Of a DNA stretch of 64,000 bases, positions 1 through 8,856 are shown piece after piece. The stretch comes from Planctomycetes bacterium MalM25. GTDB lineage: Bacteria; Planctomycetota; Planctomycetia; Pirellulales; Lacipirellulaceae. The first letter of the stretch is position 1. Every line of letters starts with the position of its first letter. The stretch lies in assembly GCA_007745835.1 (NCBI GenBank), contig CP036424.1, positions 1,077,001 to 1,141,000 on the forward strand. The letters run 5' to 3'. Position numbers and translations under genes: made by a program. The notes below the pieces were generated by a model. The model did no database searches. It saw nothing but the letters and a program-made list of their open reading frames with translations, and was not told the origin of the DNA.

Positions 1-465
1 CTTGAGCTTCAGGCCCTTCCACTTGGGCATGTCGAACTCGGGGCGGACCTCGATGCTGAACTCGAACGTCAGCGGGCCCTCTTCGGGCACCTCGACGGCC
101 TCCAGGTCGAGGTCCGGCTCGCTGATCGCGGCAAACTCTTCCTCTTCGCTCACCTGGGCGAGGCTGTCCATCAGGAGCGAGCCCTTCACCTGGTCGGCGA
201 CCTCGTCGCGGAATTTCTGCACGACCAGCTTCCGCGGCGCGCGGCCCTGGCGGAAGCCGGGCACCGAGGCGGTCGGCATCAGCTCGCTGAACGCGTTGTC
301 CAGGTAGCGGTCGATGTCCTCACGCGAAACGGTCACCGTGATCCGGCGCTCGCAGGCGCTCGGCTTGGCGACATCGACCTCGAGCGACAGCTTCTCGGGC
401 GCTTCCGCCTCGGCGACAGCGGTGTCGGTGGTGGTGTCGTCGTTTTCGAGTTCGTCTGCCGCCAT
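1..465 (-). CDS. tig: Trigger factor (ribosome-associated chaperone), 5' part
   Basis: The first 155 codons of a gene that runs off the left edge of the window. An acidic leader (MAADELENDD) is followed by sequence typical of the trigger-factor ribosome-binding domain, including the signature region FRQGRAPRKLV at about residues 71-81, which matches the family's GFRxGxxP ribosome-docking loop. In the family this protein binds the ribosome near the peptide exit and assists folding of nascent chains. The ATG is at 463-465. It lies downstream of a tRNA-Gly gene and its terminator on the same strand. Call is based on the N-domain only; the PPIase and C-terminal domains are outside the window. Confidence 0.9.
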   Translation of the reverse strand, partial: MAADELENDDTTTDTAVAEAEAPEKLSLEVDVAKPSACERRITVTVSREDIDRYLDNAFSELMPTASVPGFRQGRAPRKLVVQKFRDEVADQVKGSLLMDSLAQVSEEEEFAAISEPDLDLEAVEVPEEGPLTFEFSIEVRPEFDMPKWKGLKLK

Positions 466-655
466 TGCTGTCACGTGAGGTCGTTGTGAGGGTAGGAAAG
501 CGGGTCCGGCCCGGATTGCCTCGGCATTCTCCGGGGGATCGCTCCATCGAAGCCCAGGAGCATACCGCGAAACCTGGGCCGGGTAGAAGGGCCGAAAAGT
601 GGCCGAATCTCGCGTTTGGACCGGAAATCGCAGGTCCGATCGTGGTGGGTCCACG

Positions 656-683
656 AAAAAACCCCGACCGGGCTTGGTCGGGG
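656..683 (-). terminator. Intrinsic terminator after tRNA-Gly
   Basis: Perfect 8-bp stem CCCCGACC / GGTCGGGG with a 6-nt loop. On the minus strand it is followed by a run of T (A656-A661 on the plus strand). It lies about 80 nt downstream of the tRNA-Gly gene and upstream of tig, so it should separate the two transcripts. Confidence 0.8.
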
Positions 684-761
684 CGACAGACGATCAGGAT
701 TCTTCAAGCTTCCGCGGAGCGAGGTCTTGGCTTTAGCCAAGCCGAGCCCCCAGAAATCAAG

Positions 762-834
762 AGCGGCTGATCGGATTCGAACCGACGACAATCACGTTGG
801 CAACGTGATGCTCTACCAACTGAGCTACAGCCGC
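762..834 (-). tRNA. tRNA-Gly (anticodon GCC)
   Basis: A 73-nt cloverleaf on the minus strand. The acceptor stem is GCGGCTG / CAGCCGC, the D-arm has AGCTCAGTTGGTAGAGC, the anticodon stem is CACGT/ACGTG with loop TTGCCAA (anticodon GCC), and the T-arm has GGTTCGAATCC. No CCA is encoded. A terminator follows at 656-683. Confidence 0.95.
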
Positions 835-1059
835 AGGAAGCGGGCCGCCACTTGGTGGGACTCGCTTGCCGAGTCCCAAAGTATAGCGTCACTACGGAAG
901 CGATCAAGCGGGGCTTCCGCCACTCTAGCGGACGTTTCAGCCCGCACAGGCGGCCCAAACGGCCTCCGAAGCGGCCCGACCAGCCCCGACCGTGCCGAGC
1001 AGAGGCGGGTATGTTTGGGGGTAGATCCCTCTCTCCCTCGCCCCCTGAGCACCCAACCG

Positions 1060-2124
1060 ATGCCAATCCAGCGGCCATTGCAGCGCGTGCTCGTCACGGG
1101 GGGGGCCGGCTTTATCGGCAGCGCCCTCCTGCGGCGGCTGCTCGCCCGGCCGGGGATTGAGGGTGTGAGGAACTACGACGCCCTCACCTACGCCGGCCTG
1201 CCCGAATCGGTGGCGGAGCTGGAGGCTGACCCGCGCTACGGGCTGGTTCACGCCGACGTGACCGACCCGGCCGCCCTCACCGAAACGATCGACGCCTTCC
1301 GGCCCGACGTGCTGATGCACCTGGCGGCCGAGTCGCACGTCGATCGTTCGATCGCCGACCCGCAGCGGTTTGTCACGACCAACGTCGTCGGCACGGCGAC
1401 CGTGCTCGCCGCGTGGCGGGCGTACCGGGATCGTGTCGCTCCTGCCGAAGCCGACGGCTTGCTGCTGCTGCACGTTTCGACCGACGAGGTCTACGGCTCG
1501 CTCCCGGCGGGCGAAGCGGCTGTCGAGGGCGACCTCTACCGGCCGAGCTCCCCCTACTCCGCGGCGAAGGCGGGCGCCGACCACCTCGTGCAGGCCTACC
1601 GCCGCACGTACGGGCTAAGCTCGATCCTCGCCTACCCAACGAACAACTACGGGCCGCGGCAGTTCCCCGAGAAGCTGGTCCCGCTGGCGACGCTCCGCGC
1701 GCTGCGGAACGAACCGATCCCACTGTACGGCGACGGCCTCCAGGTGCGCGACTGGCTGCACGTGGACGACTGCGCCGAGGGCCTGATCGCCATCGCCGAA
1801 CGGGGCGAGGCGGCCGGGGCCTACCACTTGGGCGCCGCCACGGCGGGCGAACGAGAGTGGAGCAACCGGCAGGTCGTCGAGGCGATCGCCGACGGCGTCG
1901 ATGAGCTGCGTCCGTCAGTCGATGGCCCTCGCCGGCGACTCATCGAATGTGTTGACGACCGCCCGGGGCACGATCGCCGCTACGCGCTCGATTCAACGAA
2001 GGCGCGAACCGAACTCGGCTGGCGCCCGACGCGTGAACTCTCGCTGGGCATCCGCGAGACGGTGCGGTGGTATCTGGAAAATCCGGTCTGGGTCGCCGCC
2101 GCCGAAAGGCGTGGCGGGCAGTAA
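1060..2124 (+). CDS. rmlB: dTDP-glucose 4,6-dehydratase (SDR family)
   Basis: A 354-residue NAD-dependent short-chain dehydratase that in the family converts dTDP-glucose to dTDP-4-keto-6-deoxyglucose for rhamnose and other deoxysugars in surface polysaccharide. Visible motifs: Rossmann GGAGFIGS near the N-terminus, LAAESHVDRS, STDEVYG with the catalytic Thr-Asp-Glu triad, YSAAK (the YxxxK pair) and NNYGPRQFPEKLVP. The reading frame is open far upstream, but ATG 1060 places the Rossmann motif about a dozen residues in, as expected. There are no other deoxysugar genes beside it; other nucleotide-sugar epimerases of this fold are possible, but the full motif set favours RmlB. Confidence 0.9.
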   Translation: MPIQRPLQRVLVTGGAGFIGSALLRRLLARPGIEGVRNYDALTYAGLPESVAELEADPRYGLVHADVTDPAALTETIDAFRPDVLMHLAAESHVDRSIADPQRFVTTNVVGTATVLAAWRAYRDRVAPAEADGLLLLHVSTDEVYGSLPAGEAAVEGDLYRPSSPYSAAKAGADHLVQAYRRTYGLSSILAYPTNNYGPRQFPEKLVPLATLRALRNEPIPLYGDGLQVRDWLHVDDCAEGLIAIAERGEAAGAYHLGAATAGEREWSNRQVVEAIADGVDELRPSVDGPRRRLIECVDDRPGHDRRYALDSTKARTELGWRPTRELSLGIRETVRWYLENPVWVAAAERRGGQ

Positions 2125-2128
2125 GGTT

Positions 2129-2737
2129 CTATTCTGACGGCGCGGGCTCAGCGGGCTCGTCCAGCTCCAGTTCGCTCGGTTGCTCGTCCTCATCGGGCGG
2201 TAGCAAATCGACCCCGCATGCCGGGCAGAAGCGATCCTCGATCGCGTGGGAGGCGCCGCACAGCGAGCAGGCCGTCGTGGAGAGGTCGGAGTCGAAAAGG
2301 GGGGAGTTTACATGGAAGGTCAGGAACTTCCAGTCGCCATCCTCTTTCACCATCTTGGCGAAGATGGTCCCGGTCCCCTTCTCAAAGGTCGCCTTGTACG
2401 TTGCTTCGAGAGTCGAGTCCGCGTTCTTCTGCTGCATGTTGAAGGATTCGAGCCACTTCGACTCTAGCGGCCCAAGGCGGAATCGAAGGGTCTCGCCGAG
2501 TGCGGCGTACTGCTCTCGGGTCGCTCTGGCGCGTAGGCCTTGTGCGGTCTCGGTGTCGTAGGTCTCCGAGAAAGAGCCCTCCTCGATCGCAAGGAACAGG
2601 GCGTCGACCCGCGGCGAGACGGTCTTCCCAACGCTCGTATAGCCCCAGTAGAGCAGCCCCGCGCACGAGACGACCATCAAGCAGAGCACGCCGAGGCAGC
2701 CGCCCGCGGCGTAGATGAGTGGCTTTGACTTGAACAT
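2129..2737 (-). CDS. Membrane-anchored protein with C-terminal zinc ribbon, unknown function
   Basis: A 202-residue protein not recognised by name. Residues about 8-33 form one hydrophobic segment (signal anchor). The middle part (about 45-145) resembles small secreted alpha+beta domains of the DUF3887/DUF4019 kind, with an alternating TYKATFEKGTG / GDWKFLTFHV ending; this is inference from pattern only. The C-terminus has a Cys4 zinc ribbon (CSLC and CPAC pairs, 12 residues between pairs) followed by an acidic Pro/Glu-rich tail. It converges on rmlB with a 4-nt gap and follows the RNase D gene by 45 nt, so it may be co-transcribed with it. Confidence 0.6.
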   Translation of the reverse strand: MFKSKPLIYAAGGCLGVLCLMVVSCAGLLYWGYTSVGKTVSPRVDALFLAIEEGSFSETYDTETAQGLRARATREQYAALGETLRFRLGPLESKWLESFNMQQKNADSTLEATYKATFEKGTGTIFAKMVKEDGDWKFLTFHVNSPLFDSDLSTTACSLCGASHAIEDRFCPACGVDLLPPDEDEQPSELELDEPAEPAPSE

Positions 2738-2782
2738 CTTCGCCCGGGATTGTGGCCGGCAGGACTCGCAAGAGCGTCGCCG

Positions 2783-3970
2783 CTACGAGATCTCGAGCGG
2801 CTCGGAGCTCTGGGGGTCGCCGATGCGGATCGACTTCTCGCCCTCGAGCAGCTCGTCGATCAGGTTGCCGATCAACTCGGCACGCCAGCCCTGCGACAGG
2901 CGGGGCGGGTCGTCCGACTCGTGTGACCAGCCGAGGTGGTGGCTGATCTGCGCGCGGATGTCGGTCGCCGTGCAGGCCAGGGCGGTGGCGATCTCCGAGC
3001 GGTTGCACAGGCTGTTGATCGCCGGGGCGATGAACTGGCCCAGCAGGTTGAGCTGCGGCGGGGGCGGCTTGCGACGCGAGCCGACGAGGTCGTCGGTCGG
3101 CGCGTCGAGGCCCCGGCGGATGGCGGCGGCGATGTCGGGGATCGCCTTCTTGAGCTGCCCGTGCAGCATGCCGCGGACGGCGCGGATCTTGTCCTGCTGG
3201 TCGGTCCGCTTCTTCGCGAGCTCGACCAGCAGGTCGTCGCGGAGCACGCGTTTGGGCGGCAGGTCGCGGCGCTGGGCCTCCGACTGACGCCAGAGCCACA
3301 GCTCGCGGACGATCGCCAGGCTGCGGATCGGCAGCCCGCCCGAGCCGGAGACCTTCCGCCAACGCTGACGCGTGCGGGCGGCGATCACCTCCTCGACGAA
3401 GCCGGCGGTCTCGGTCTCCATCCACTCGCGGCGGCCGAGCTTGTCGATCTTCGCCAGGATCTTGTCGTGCAGCGGGAAGAGGTAACGGACGTCTTCCAGC
3501 GCGTAATCGATCTGGGCGTCGGAGAGCGGCCGGCGGCGCCAGTCGGTCCGCTGCTCGCCCTTGTTGGGACGCTTGTTGAGCACCCGCTGCACCACCGAGC
3601 TGTAGGCGGCCGGGTACTCCGGGCTGCAGAAGGCGGCCGCCAGCTGCGTGTCGAACAGGTTGGCGGGCGGCTTGTCGATCGCCTGCATGCAGAAGTTGAT
3701 CTCTTCGCGGGCGGCGTGCGCGATCGTGACATGGTCCCCCTCGGCGAGCAGCCGCCAGAACGGGGTCAGGTCGCCGATCGGCTGCGGGTCGATCACCGCC
3801 AGGATGTCGCCCCCGGCGCCCCCCTCGGCGATCACCTGCACGAGACAGAGCTCGGGGCGGAAGGTGTCTTCCGAGACGAACTCGGTGTCGAAGCCGATCC
3901 GCGTGGCGCCGGTCAAGCGCTCGCACAGGTCGGCGAGGCCGCCGGCGGAGAGGATCGTCTCGTGGCTCAC
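2783..3970 (-). CDS. rnd: Ribonuclease D (DEDD 3'-5' exonuclease with HRDC domain)
   Basis: A 395-residue protein with the DEDD exonuclease motifs in order: Exo I FDTEF (D28, E30), Exo II around HAAREEINF, and Exo III YALEDVRYL near residue 150. An HRDC-like helical region follows (about 205-285). RNase D trims 3' ends of tRNA precursors and other small RNAs in the cytoplasm. The length fits the family (about 370-390). ATG 3970 gives the usual short lead to Exo I. It sits about 110 nt downstream of the antiporter gene on the same strand. Confidence 0.9.
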   Translation of the reverse strand: MSHETILSAGGLADLCERLTGATRIGFDTEFVSEDTFRPELCLVQVIAEGGAGGDILAVIDPQPIGDLTPFWRLLAEGDHVTIAHAAREEINFCMQAIDKPPANLFDTQLAAAFCSPEYPAAYSSVVQRVLNKRPNKGEQRTDWRRRPLSDAQIDYALEDVRYLFPLHDKILAKIDKLGRREWMETETAGFVEEVIAARTRQRWRKVSGSGGLPIRSLAIVRELWLWRQSEAQRRDLPPKRVLRDDLLVELAKKRTDQQDKIRAVRGMLHGQLKKAIPDIAAAIRRGLDAPTDDLVGSRRKPPPPQLNLLGQFIAPAINSLCNRSEIATALACTATDIRAQISHHLGWSHESDDPPRLSQGWRAELIGNLIDELLEGEKSIRIGDPQSSEPLEIS

Positions 3971-4079
3971 AGAGATCGCTGGATTAGGGAGCGGAGCAGG
4001 AAAGTGAAGCCGCCCAGCTTACACAGCTTCACGCGGACCACCTAGGTCGGCTCGGCGCACCGCCATCGTGATCTCGGCC

Positions 4080-5786
4080 TCATTGCAGCGTGCGCCAGGC
4101 GACGAAGGCCAGGATCGGCAGCAGCAGGCAGACGCTGTACAGCATGTAGCCGAAGAAGCTCGGCATCTTCACGCCCGACGTCTCGGCGATGGCTCGGACC
4201 ATGAAGTTCGGCCCGTTGCCGATGTAGGTCATCGCCCCGAGGAAGACGGCCCCGAGGCTGATCGCCACGAGGCGCGCTTCGCTCACCCCGGCGACGACCG
4301 CGTCGCCCTCCATTGGGGTGAGCGTCTTGGCGGTCTCGAAGAAGACGACGTACGTCGGCGCGTTGTCGAGCACACTCGACAGCCCGCCGGTGATCCAGAA
4401 GAAGGCCATCGGCGACGAGATGCCGAGCGACGGGCCCTGCTCGTTGAGGATCTGCAACGCGGGCTGCATGCAGATGAAGATGCCGCTGAACAGCGCCGCG
4501 ACCTCCACGATCGCGTGGTAAGTGAAGTTGTTCGCTTCGCGCGTGGCGTGGCTCCCCAGCCACAGCGACGCGGCGACCAGGCCGAGCTGCACGATCTCAC
4601 GCAGGTACATCCAGGGGTGCCAGTCGGTCCCCGGGATGGTCTTCGAAGGGTCGAGCAACGCCACCGCGGCGATCACGCCAAGCAGCAACAGGCCGTTGAT
4701 CAGCAGGCCCTCGAACTTCAAGTAGCGGATGTTGCGGATGTCGCGGGTGATGTCCGCCTCGGTCTCGCGGCGGTAGTACCAGAGCTCATCGAGCAGCAGG
4801 TAGGCCACCAGCAAGAGTCCGTTGCACAGCAACCAGGGCTGCCACAGCTCGAGCGTCCAGAAGAACGGGACCCCGCGTAGGTAGCCCAGGAACAGCGGCG
4901 GGTCACCGATCGGCAGCAGGCAGCCGCCGCAGTTGCAGACGATGAAGATGAAGAAGACGACCGTGTGGACGACGTGTTTCCGCTCCTGGTTGGTCTCCAG
5001 CAGGGGCCGGATCAGCAGCATCGCGGCGCCGGTCGTGCCGATGAAGCTCGCCAGGATGCCGCCGACCGCCATGAAGATGGCGTTGGTCATCGGGTTGGCT
5101 TGCAGGTCGCCGGAGATGCGGATGCCGCCCGAGATCGTGTAGAGGCTGAACAGCAGCACGATGAAGGGGATGAACTCGCCGAGGACGGCGTTCTCGAGGA
5201 CCGTGCGGACGAAATCGAGGTTGAACCCGCTGCTGGCCGCTTCGACGACGCTGTGCGCCGGCCAGTGGCTCTCGATCGCCTCGCCATGAGCGAGGCCGTA
5301 GTACAGCAGCGTGATCACGCCCAGGCCGGCGGCGACCATAAAGCGGCTGACGTTCGACTCCCACCAGTGCTCGGTCGCCGGGATCAGCGGCAGGATCGCG
5401 ATGCAGAGCAGCAGGATCACGAACGGCGTGACCGTCCAGACGGGGGGCGCCGCGCCGGCGGCGTGCGCGCCGTGGCCGGAGGCGTCATGCTCTTCGGTGT
5501 CGTGTGAGTCGTGGCCCGCCCCGTCGTGCTCCTCTCCATGAGCCTCGCCCGACTCGTCGGCGTGCTCCTCCCCTTCGGGATGATCTTCGGCGGCGTGTTC
5601 CTTGTGGGAATCGCCCTCGGCAGGCTCGGCGTGCGTCTCTTCGCCGTGGTGAGCGGCGGCGGCGATGATCTCGGTCCCTTGCTGCGGCAGGCCGATCGCC
5701 AAGGTCCCGGCGTACACCAGCAGCAGGGCGAAGATGGCCCCGATAACCGGGCCGGCTTTCGGGGTGGCGTGCGCGTGATCGCTCAT
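4080..5786 (-). CDS. NhaD/CitMHS-type sodium:proton antiporter with His-rich loop
   Basis: A 568-residue polytopic inner-membrane protein of the ion-transporter superfamily. After the first membrane segment (about 13-33) there is a long hydrophilic loop (about 45-110) with some 14 His among many Glu/Asp residues. The transporter core then follows, with about 11-12 hydrophobic segments, the re-entrant region GGILASFIGTTGAAMLLIRP, the conserved NCGGCLLPIGDPPLFLGYL, and a second TSD-like half near SSVLDNAPTYVVFFE and GNGPNFMVRAIAE. These resemble putative citrate-transporter / NhaD antiporters. Substrate is inferred, Na+/H+ exchange being most likely. The His/acid-rich loop is typical of metal-binding loops in other transporters, so divalent-metal sensing is possible. 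Confidence 0.75.
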   Translation of the reverse strand: MSDHAHATPKAGPVIGAIFALLLVYAGTLAIGLPQQGTEIIAAAAHHGEETHAEPAEGDSHKEHAAEDHPEGEEHADESGEAHGEEHDGAGHDSHDTEEHDASGHGAHAAGAAPPVWTVTPFVILLLCIAILPLIPATEHWWESNVSRFMVAAGLGVITLLYYGLAHGEAIESHWPAHSVVEAASSGFNLDFVRTVLENAVLGEFIPFIVLLFSLYTISGGIRISGDLQANPMTNAIFMAVGGILASFIGTTGAAMLLIRPLLETNQERKHVVHTVVFFIFIVCNCGGCLLPIGDPPLFLGYLRGVPFFWTLELWQPWLLCNGLLLVAYLLLDELWYYRRETEADITRDIRNIRYLKFEGLLINGLLLLGVIAAVALLDPSKTIPGTDWHPWMYLREIVQLGLVAASLWLGSHATREANNFTYHAIVEVAALFSGIFICMQPALQILNEQGPSLGISSPMAFFWITGGLSSVLDNAPTYVVFFETAKTLTPMEGDAVVAGVSEARLVAISLGAVFLGAMTYIGNGPNFMVRAIAETSGVKMPSFFGYMLYSVCLLLPILAFVAWRTLQ

Positions 5787-5914
5787 AAGAGGCTTCGCCT
5801 AGAAATCGGGTAACTAGCAGGCAGGGAGGGCGCCGTGGCGGCGGAAAGCGTAGAAAGGTAGCCCCCGCATGGGTGAGCGCCTATCGCTGTTCGCCACTCC
5901 CCGGGTCCGTGAGC

Positions 5915-6667
5915 ATGCTTACAACCAGTACAACCCGCTCCGAACCAACGACGCCCGACCCCCTGCCGGCGCCCGGCCAGCCCCCGGCGTTGCTGGTGAG
6001 CGTGCGCGATCCGTCCGAGGCGCTGAGCGCCCTGCGGGGCGGGGCGGGGGTCATCGACGTGAAGGAACCGAGCCGCGGGCCACTCGGCGCGGCCGATCGA
6101 ACGACCGTCGAGGCGATCGTCCACGCGGTGGCCGGCCGAGCTCCGGTCACCGTCGCCTGGGGCGAGCTGTCCGAGCACGCTGCGTTGCCGGCGGCTGTGC
6201 CCGGCGTTGCCGCGTACAAAGTCGGCTTGGCCGGCGCCATCGAGGCTTGGGCCGATCGCTTGGCGGCGTGGCGAGACGCGCTGCCGCCCGCCACGAAACT
6301 CGTCCCGGCGGCCTACTGGGACGACGCCAAGGCCGGGGCTCCGACGCCCGGATCAGTTCTTGAATCGGCGGCGCGGATCGACGGCTGGATGGTGCTCGAC
6401 ACCTGGGACAAAACGGCCGGAACGCTGCCGCTGGACGACGCCCGCCTCGCTCGGCTGATGGCCCAAGCTCATCGCGCAGGCGTGCGAGTCGCCCTCGCGG
6501 GTGGCATGGCCGTCGAGAATCTGCGGCGGGCCGCTCTGTTGAAGCCAGCGCTCGTTGGCGTGCGCGGCGCCGCTTGTGAAGGAGGGCGCGCGGGCCGAGT
6601 CGATTTCCAACGCGTTCGCGCCCTCAACGCCGAGATCGTTCGCACAAAACGCAGCGGTTTGCCGTAG
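5915..6667 (+). CDS. mfnB: (5-formylfuran-3-yl)methyl phosphate synthase, MfnB family
   Basis: A 250-residue TIM-barrel enzyme matching the former DUF556 family. In methanogens MfnB condenses two glyceraldehyde-3-phosphate molecules to the furan phosphate used for methanofuran. Diagnostic stretches are LLVSVRDPSEALSAL, VIDVKEPSRGPLGAA (Schiff-base lysine motif), AAYKVGLAG, KLVPAAYWDD and RVALAGGMAVENL. Planctomycetes are known to carry H4MPT/methanofuran-type C1 genes, so the call is plausible there. The start is uncertain: ATG 5915 is used, ATG 5873 in the same frame would add 14 residues. No other methanofuran genes are adjacent. Confidence 0.85.
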   Translation: MLTTSTTRSEPTTPDPLPAPGQPPALLVSVRDPSEALSALRGGAGVIDVKEPSRGPLGAADRTTVEAIVHAVAGRAPVTVAWGELSEHAALPAAVPGVAAYKVGLAGAIEAWADRLAAWRDALPPATKLVPAAYWDDAKAGAPTPGSVLESAARIDGWMVLDTWDKTAGTLPLDDARLARLMAQAHRAGVRVALAGGMAVENLRRAALLKPALVGVRGAACEGGRAGRVDFQRVRALNAEIVRTKRSGLP

Positions 6668-6739
6668 CCAAGATAAGCCCATCACCCGATCATCCCGCAC
6701 AAACCGGTCCCGACCAACCAACCCCCTACAGGCGCCCAC

Positions 6740-7042
6740 ATGCCCAAGTTTGAAATCGCCGTCCCGCACACGCTTGGCCGCGAGCAGGCGCTCGAACGCG
6801 TGCAGTTGTTCTCCGACAAGATCCAGGCGAAGCACGGCGACAAGATCAAGGATTTCGAGCAATCCTGGGAGGGCGATCGCCTCGCCTTCGGCTTCAAGAC
6901 CATGGGGATGCGGATCGAGGGGGGGCTCGAGGTCGCCGAAGACAACGTGCGGGTTGAAGGGGATTTGCCGTTCGCAGCGGCCATGTTCAAAGGCCAGCTC
7001 ACCGGGGCGATCCAGGAGCAGCTTCAGAAGCTGCTCGGCTAG
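6740..7042 (+). CDS. Polyhydroxyalkanoic acid system family protein
   Basis: A 100-residue soluble protein with sequence MPKFEIAVPHTLGREQALER, the beginning of the PHA-system (PHA_gran_rgn type) family. The middle FGFKTMGMRIEGGLEVAEDN and the C-terminal helix with QLTGAIQEQLQKLLG also fit. Family members are small proteins found near polyhydroxyalkanoate granule genes. Their biochemical role is unclear, and no PHA synthase is present in this window. It lies 72 nt downstream of mfnB on the same strand. Confidence 0.75.
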   Translation: MPKFEIAVPHTLGREQALERVQLFSDKIQAKHGDKIKDFEQSWEGDRLAFGFKTMGMRIEGGLEVAEDNVRVEGDLPFAAAMFKGQLTGAIQEQLQKLLG

Positions 7043-7200
7043 CGGGAAACCACTCGACAAGAAGACCCGTTTCTCGGCTTGCCGATTGTTGACACGCCCG
7101 CGCGGTGGCCTACGTTTCGTCGTGCGACCGAAGCCCGACGGTTGCAACAACAACGATTGAACGACACCACGACCAAGACCACGCCCCGCGAGGAGCCACG

Positions 7201-7563
7201 ATGAGCGCCCGTGTACTAGTAGCCGACGACTCCAGCACGATGCGGAAGATCATCCTCCGCTCGCTCAGCGCCGTAGGCGTCCCGAGCGCCGTCGAAGCCG
7301 CCGACGGGGAAGAGGCGATCGGCCTGTTCTCGCCCGGCCAGTTCGACCTGGTGCTGACCGATTGGAACATGCCCCGCAAGAACGGCCTGGAACTCATCCA
7401 GGACATCCGCAAGCAGGACCAGGACGTCACCATCATCATGGTCACGACCGAAGCCGAGAAGTCGCGCGTCCTCGAAGCGATTCAGGCGGGCGTCTCCGAC
7501 TACCTGGTCAAGCCGTTCACGGCCGACACCCTCCGCGAGAAGCTCGAGAAGCACGGCTGCTGA
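7201..7563 (+). CDS. CheY-like single-domain response regulator
   Basis: A 120-residue receiver domain with nothing else attached. The acidic pocket is D9/D10, the phospho-acceptor is D54 (LVLTDWNMP), the switch Thr is in MVTTEAEK and the conserved Lys in YLVKPF. ATG 7201 is preceded by CGAGGAG a few bases upstream, a good ribosome-binding site; the longer open frame is disfavoured. No kinase is adjacent. By family it is a phosphorylation-controlled signalling protein (chemotaxis or another phosphorelay), and a strong terminator follows. Confidence 0.9.
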   Translation: MSARVLVADDSSTMRKIILRSLSAVGVPSAVEAADGEEAIGLFSPGQFDLVLTDWNMPRKNGLELIQDIRKQDQDVTIIMVTTEAEKSRVLEAIQAGVSDYLVKPFTADTLREKLEKHGC

Positions 7564-7592
7564 TCACGAGCCAACCGCGTGACAACCCATCA

Positions 7593-7623
7593 AGCCGCCC
7601 GCACCCCTGCGGGCGGCTTTTTT
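7593..7623 (+). terminator. Intrinsic terminator after the response regulator
   Basis: A perfect 10-bp stem AGCCGCCCGC / GCGGGCGGCT with a 6-nt loop ACCCCT, followed by six T. It starts 30 nt after the stop codon of the CheY-like gene. The next gene converges on it. Confidence 0.93.
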
Positions 7624-7634
7624 CGTTGGCGTCA

Positions 7635-8627
7635 CTAGCTGGCGTCCGCCTTGTCGAGCGGCGTGACACGCCAGGTTTCGCCGTCGTCTTCGATCGCGAC
7701 GCCCGCCGCGTCGCCGATCGCCTCCAGGAGTTCTTCGAGGCTCACGCCCGCAACCGCCGCCCGCACGCCCCGCGAAGCGTTGTTCACGCTAGGGTCTAAG
7801 CGGACCTCGCGGCCGACCTGCTTGGCGAGTTGCTTTAAGACGGCGTCGAGCGGCTGACCGACCAAGCGCAGCGTGTACTCCTGGCGGGTCGGTCCGGTCG
7901 GCTCGGAGCGCTTCTTCAATTGAGATGCGAGCGTCGGGGCGTCTTTCACTTCACGGTGGGTTTCGATCCGCTCGATCACCAGCCGTTTCGCGTCCCGCGG
8001 ATCGACGCGCCATCGCAAGTCGAAACCGATCAGCAGCAGCGTGAGCCGGTCAGTCGCCGGCAGCGAAGCGGTTTCACCGGCCGGCCAGAGGTCGTGAGGG
8101 ATCGTTTCGGGGTTCGCGATCTCGACGCCGACCGACTCCGCGAGCCCCACGGCGACGCCGCGCGGCGTGGCCAGGCGTGGCCAGGCGGTCACGCCGCGGC
8201 GTTTCATTGCGGGCGAGCGTTGCGCGCGCCCCGCTTCGATCAAGTCTCCGAACCTCGCCGCCATGCGGGGCGTGCCCAAGTAGATCACGCGGTCGGTCGC
8301 CGCCGCGGCGAGGCGATGCTGTTGCGCCACGCGGTCGATCACGTCGGCGAAGCGGGCGTCGCGGATGGCGAGGGTGAGCGCCGCCTCGGGATCGACGCGT
8401 CGATCGATCCAGAGCGAGACGCCGAACGCTTCGGCCATCCGCTGCAACGAGGGCGCCAGCGGCGCTCCGCTCCAGCGGGCGCTCGCCGGCGCCGCCAGCT
8501 TGCGCTGCAAGGCTCGCGAGGGCTCGGCCGCCGCCGAGACGACCGTCGCGAGGCCACCCAACAGCAGGGCGCCCACGGCTGTTGGGAGCCTTTGGCGGCG
8601 CGTCGGTGTCAAGCGAAAACCGTTCAA
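7635..8627 (-). CDS. Secreted protein with two STN-like (secretin N-terminal) repeats
   Basis: A 330-residue protein with an N-terminal signal sequence (charged TPTRRQR then about 20 hydrophobic residues ending VVSAAAEP). Two regions have the pattern of short secretin/TonB N-domains: about 55-115 (LQRMAEAFGVSLWIDRRVDP ... FADVIDRVAQQHRL) and about 250-325 (YTLRLVGQPLDAVLKQLAKQ ... LEELLEAIGDAAGVAI). No secretin pore domain follows, so this is not a type II/III secretin. Role unknown; a periplasmic protein of planctomycetal lineage is the best description. It is transcribed toward the terminator at 7593-7623. Confidence 0.6.
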   Translation of the reverse strand: MNGFRLTPTRRQRLPTAVGALLLGGLATVVSAAAEPSRALQRKLAAPASARWSGAPLAPSLQRMAEAFGVSLWIDRRVDPEAALTLAIRDARFADVIDRVAQQHRLAAAATDRVIYLGTPRMAARFGDLIEAGRAQRSPAMKRRGVTAWPRLATPRGVAVGLAESVGVEIANPETIPHDLWPAGETASLPATDRLTLLLIGFDLRWRVDPRDAKRLVIERIETHREVKDAPTLASQLKKRSEPTGPTRQEYTLRLVGQPLDAVLKQLAKQVGREVRLDPSVNNASRGVRAAVAGVSLEELLEAIGDAAGVAIEDDGETWRVTPLDKADAS

Positions 8628-8856
8628 CTGGTCGCCCTTCTTACGGGGAGGCGCTTTTTGATTGAGCTAATCACTCCCCTGATTAAACTCGGGACAAGGC
8701 GTGCGAGTCGATGGGCGTTTCCCACGGCGGCGCGACCCAACCAACCGGCTTGCTGTGCCGCCCCCACGGGGGTGGAGGGCATGGAACCTGGCCGTCCGAC
8801 CGATCGGGGTGACGCAGCGCTGGAGCGCTCGCCGCGCCCGCCACCGACTACGCGCC

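Noticed and set aside
616-1059. An extended N-terminus for RmlB
   Set aside because: The frame crosses the tRNA-Gly gene and has no domain; the dehydratase starts at ATG 1060.
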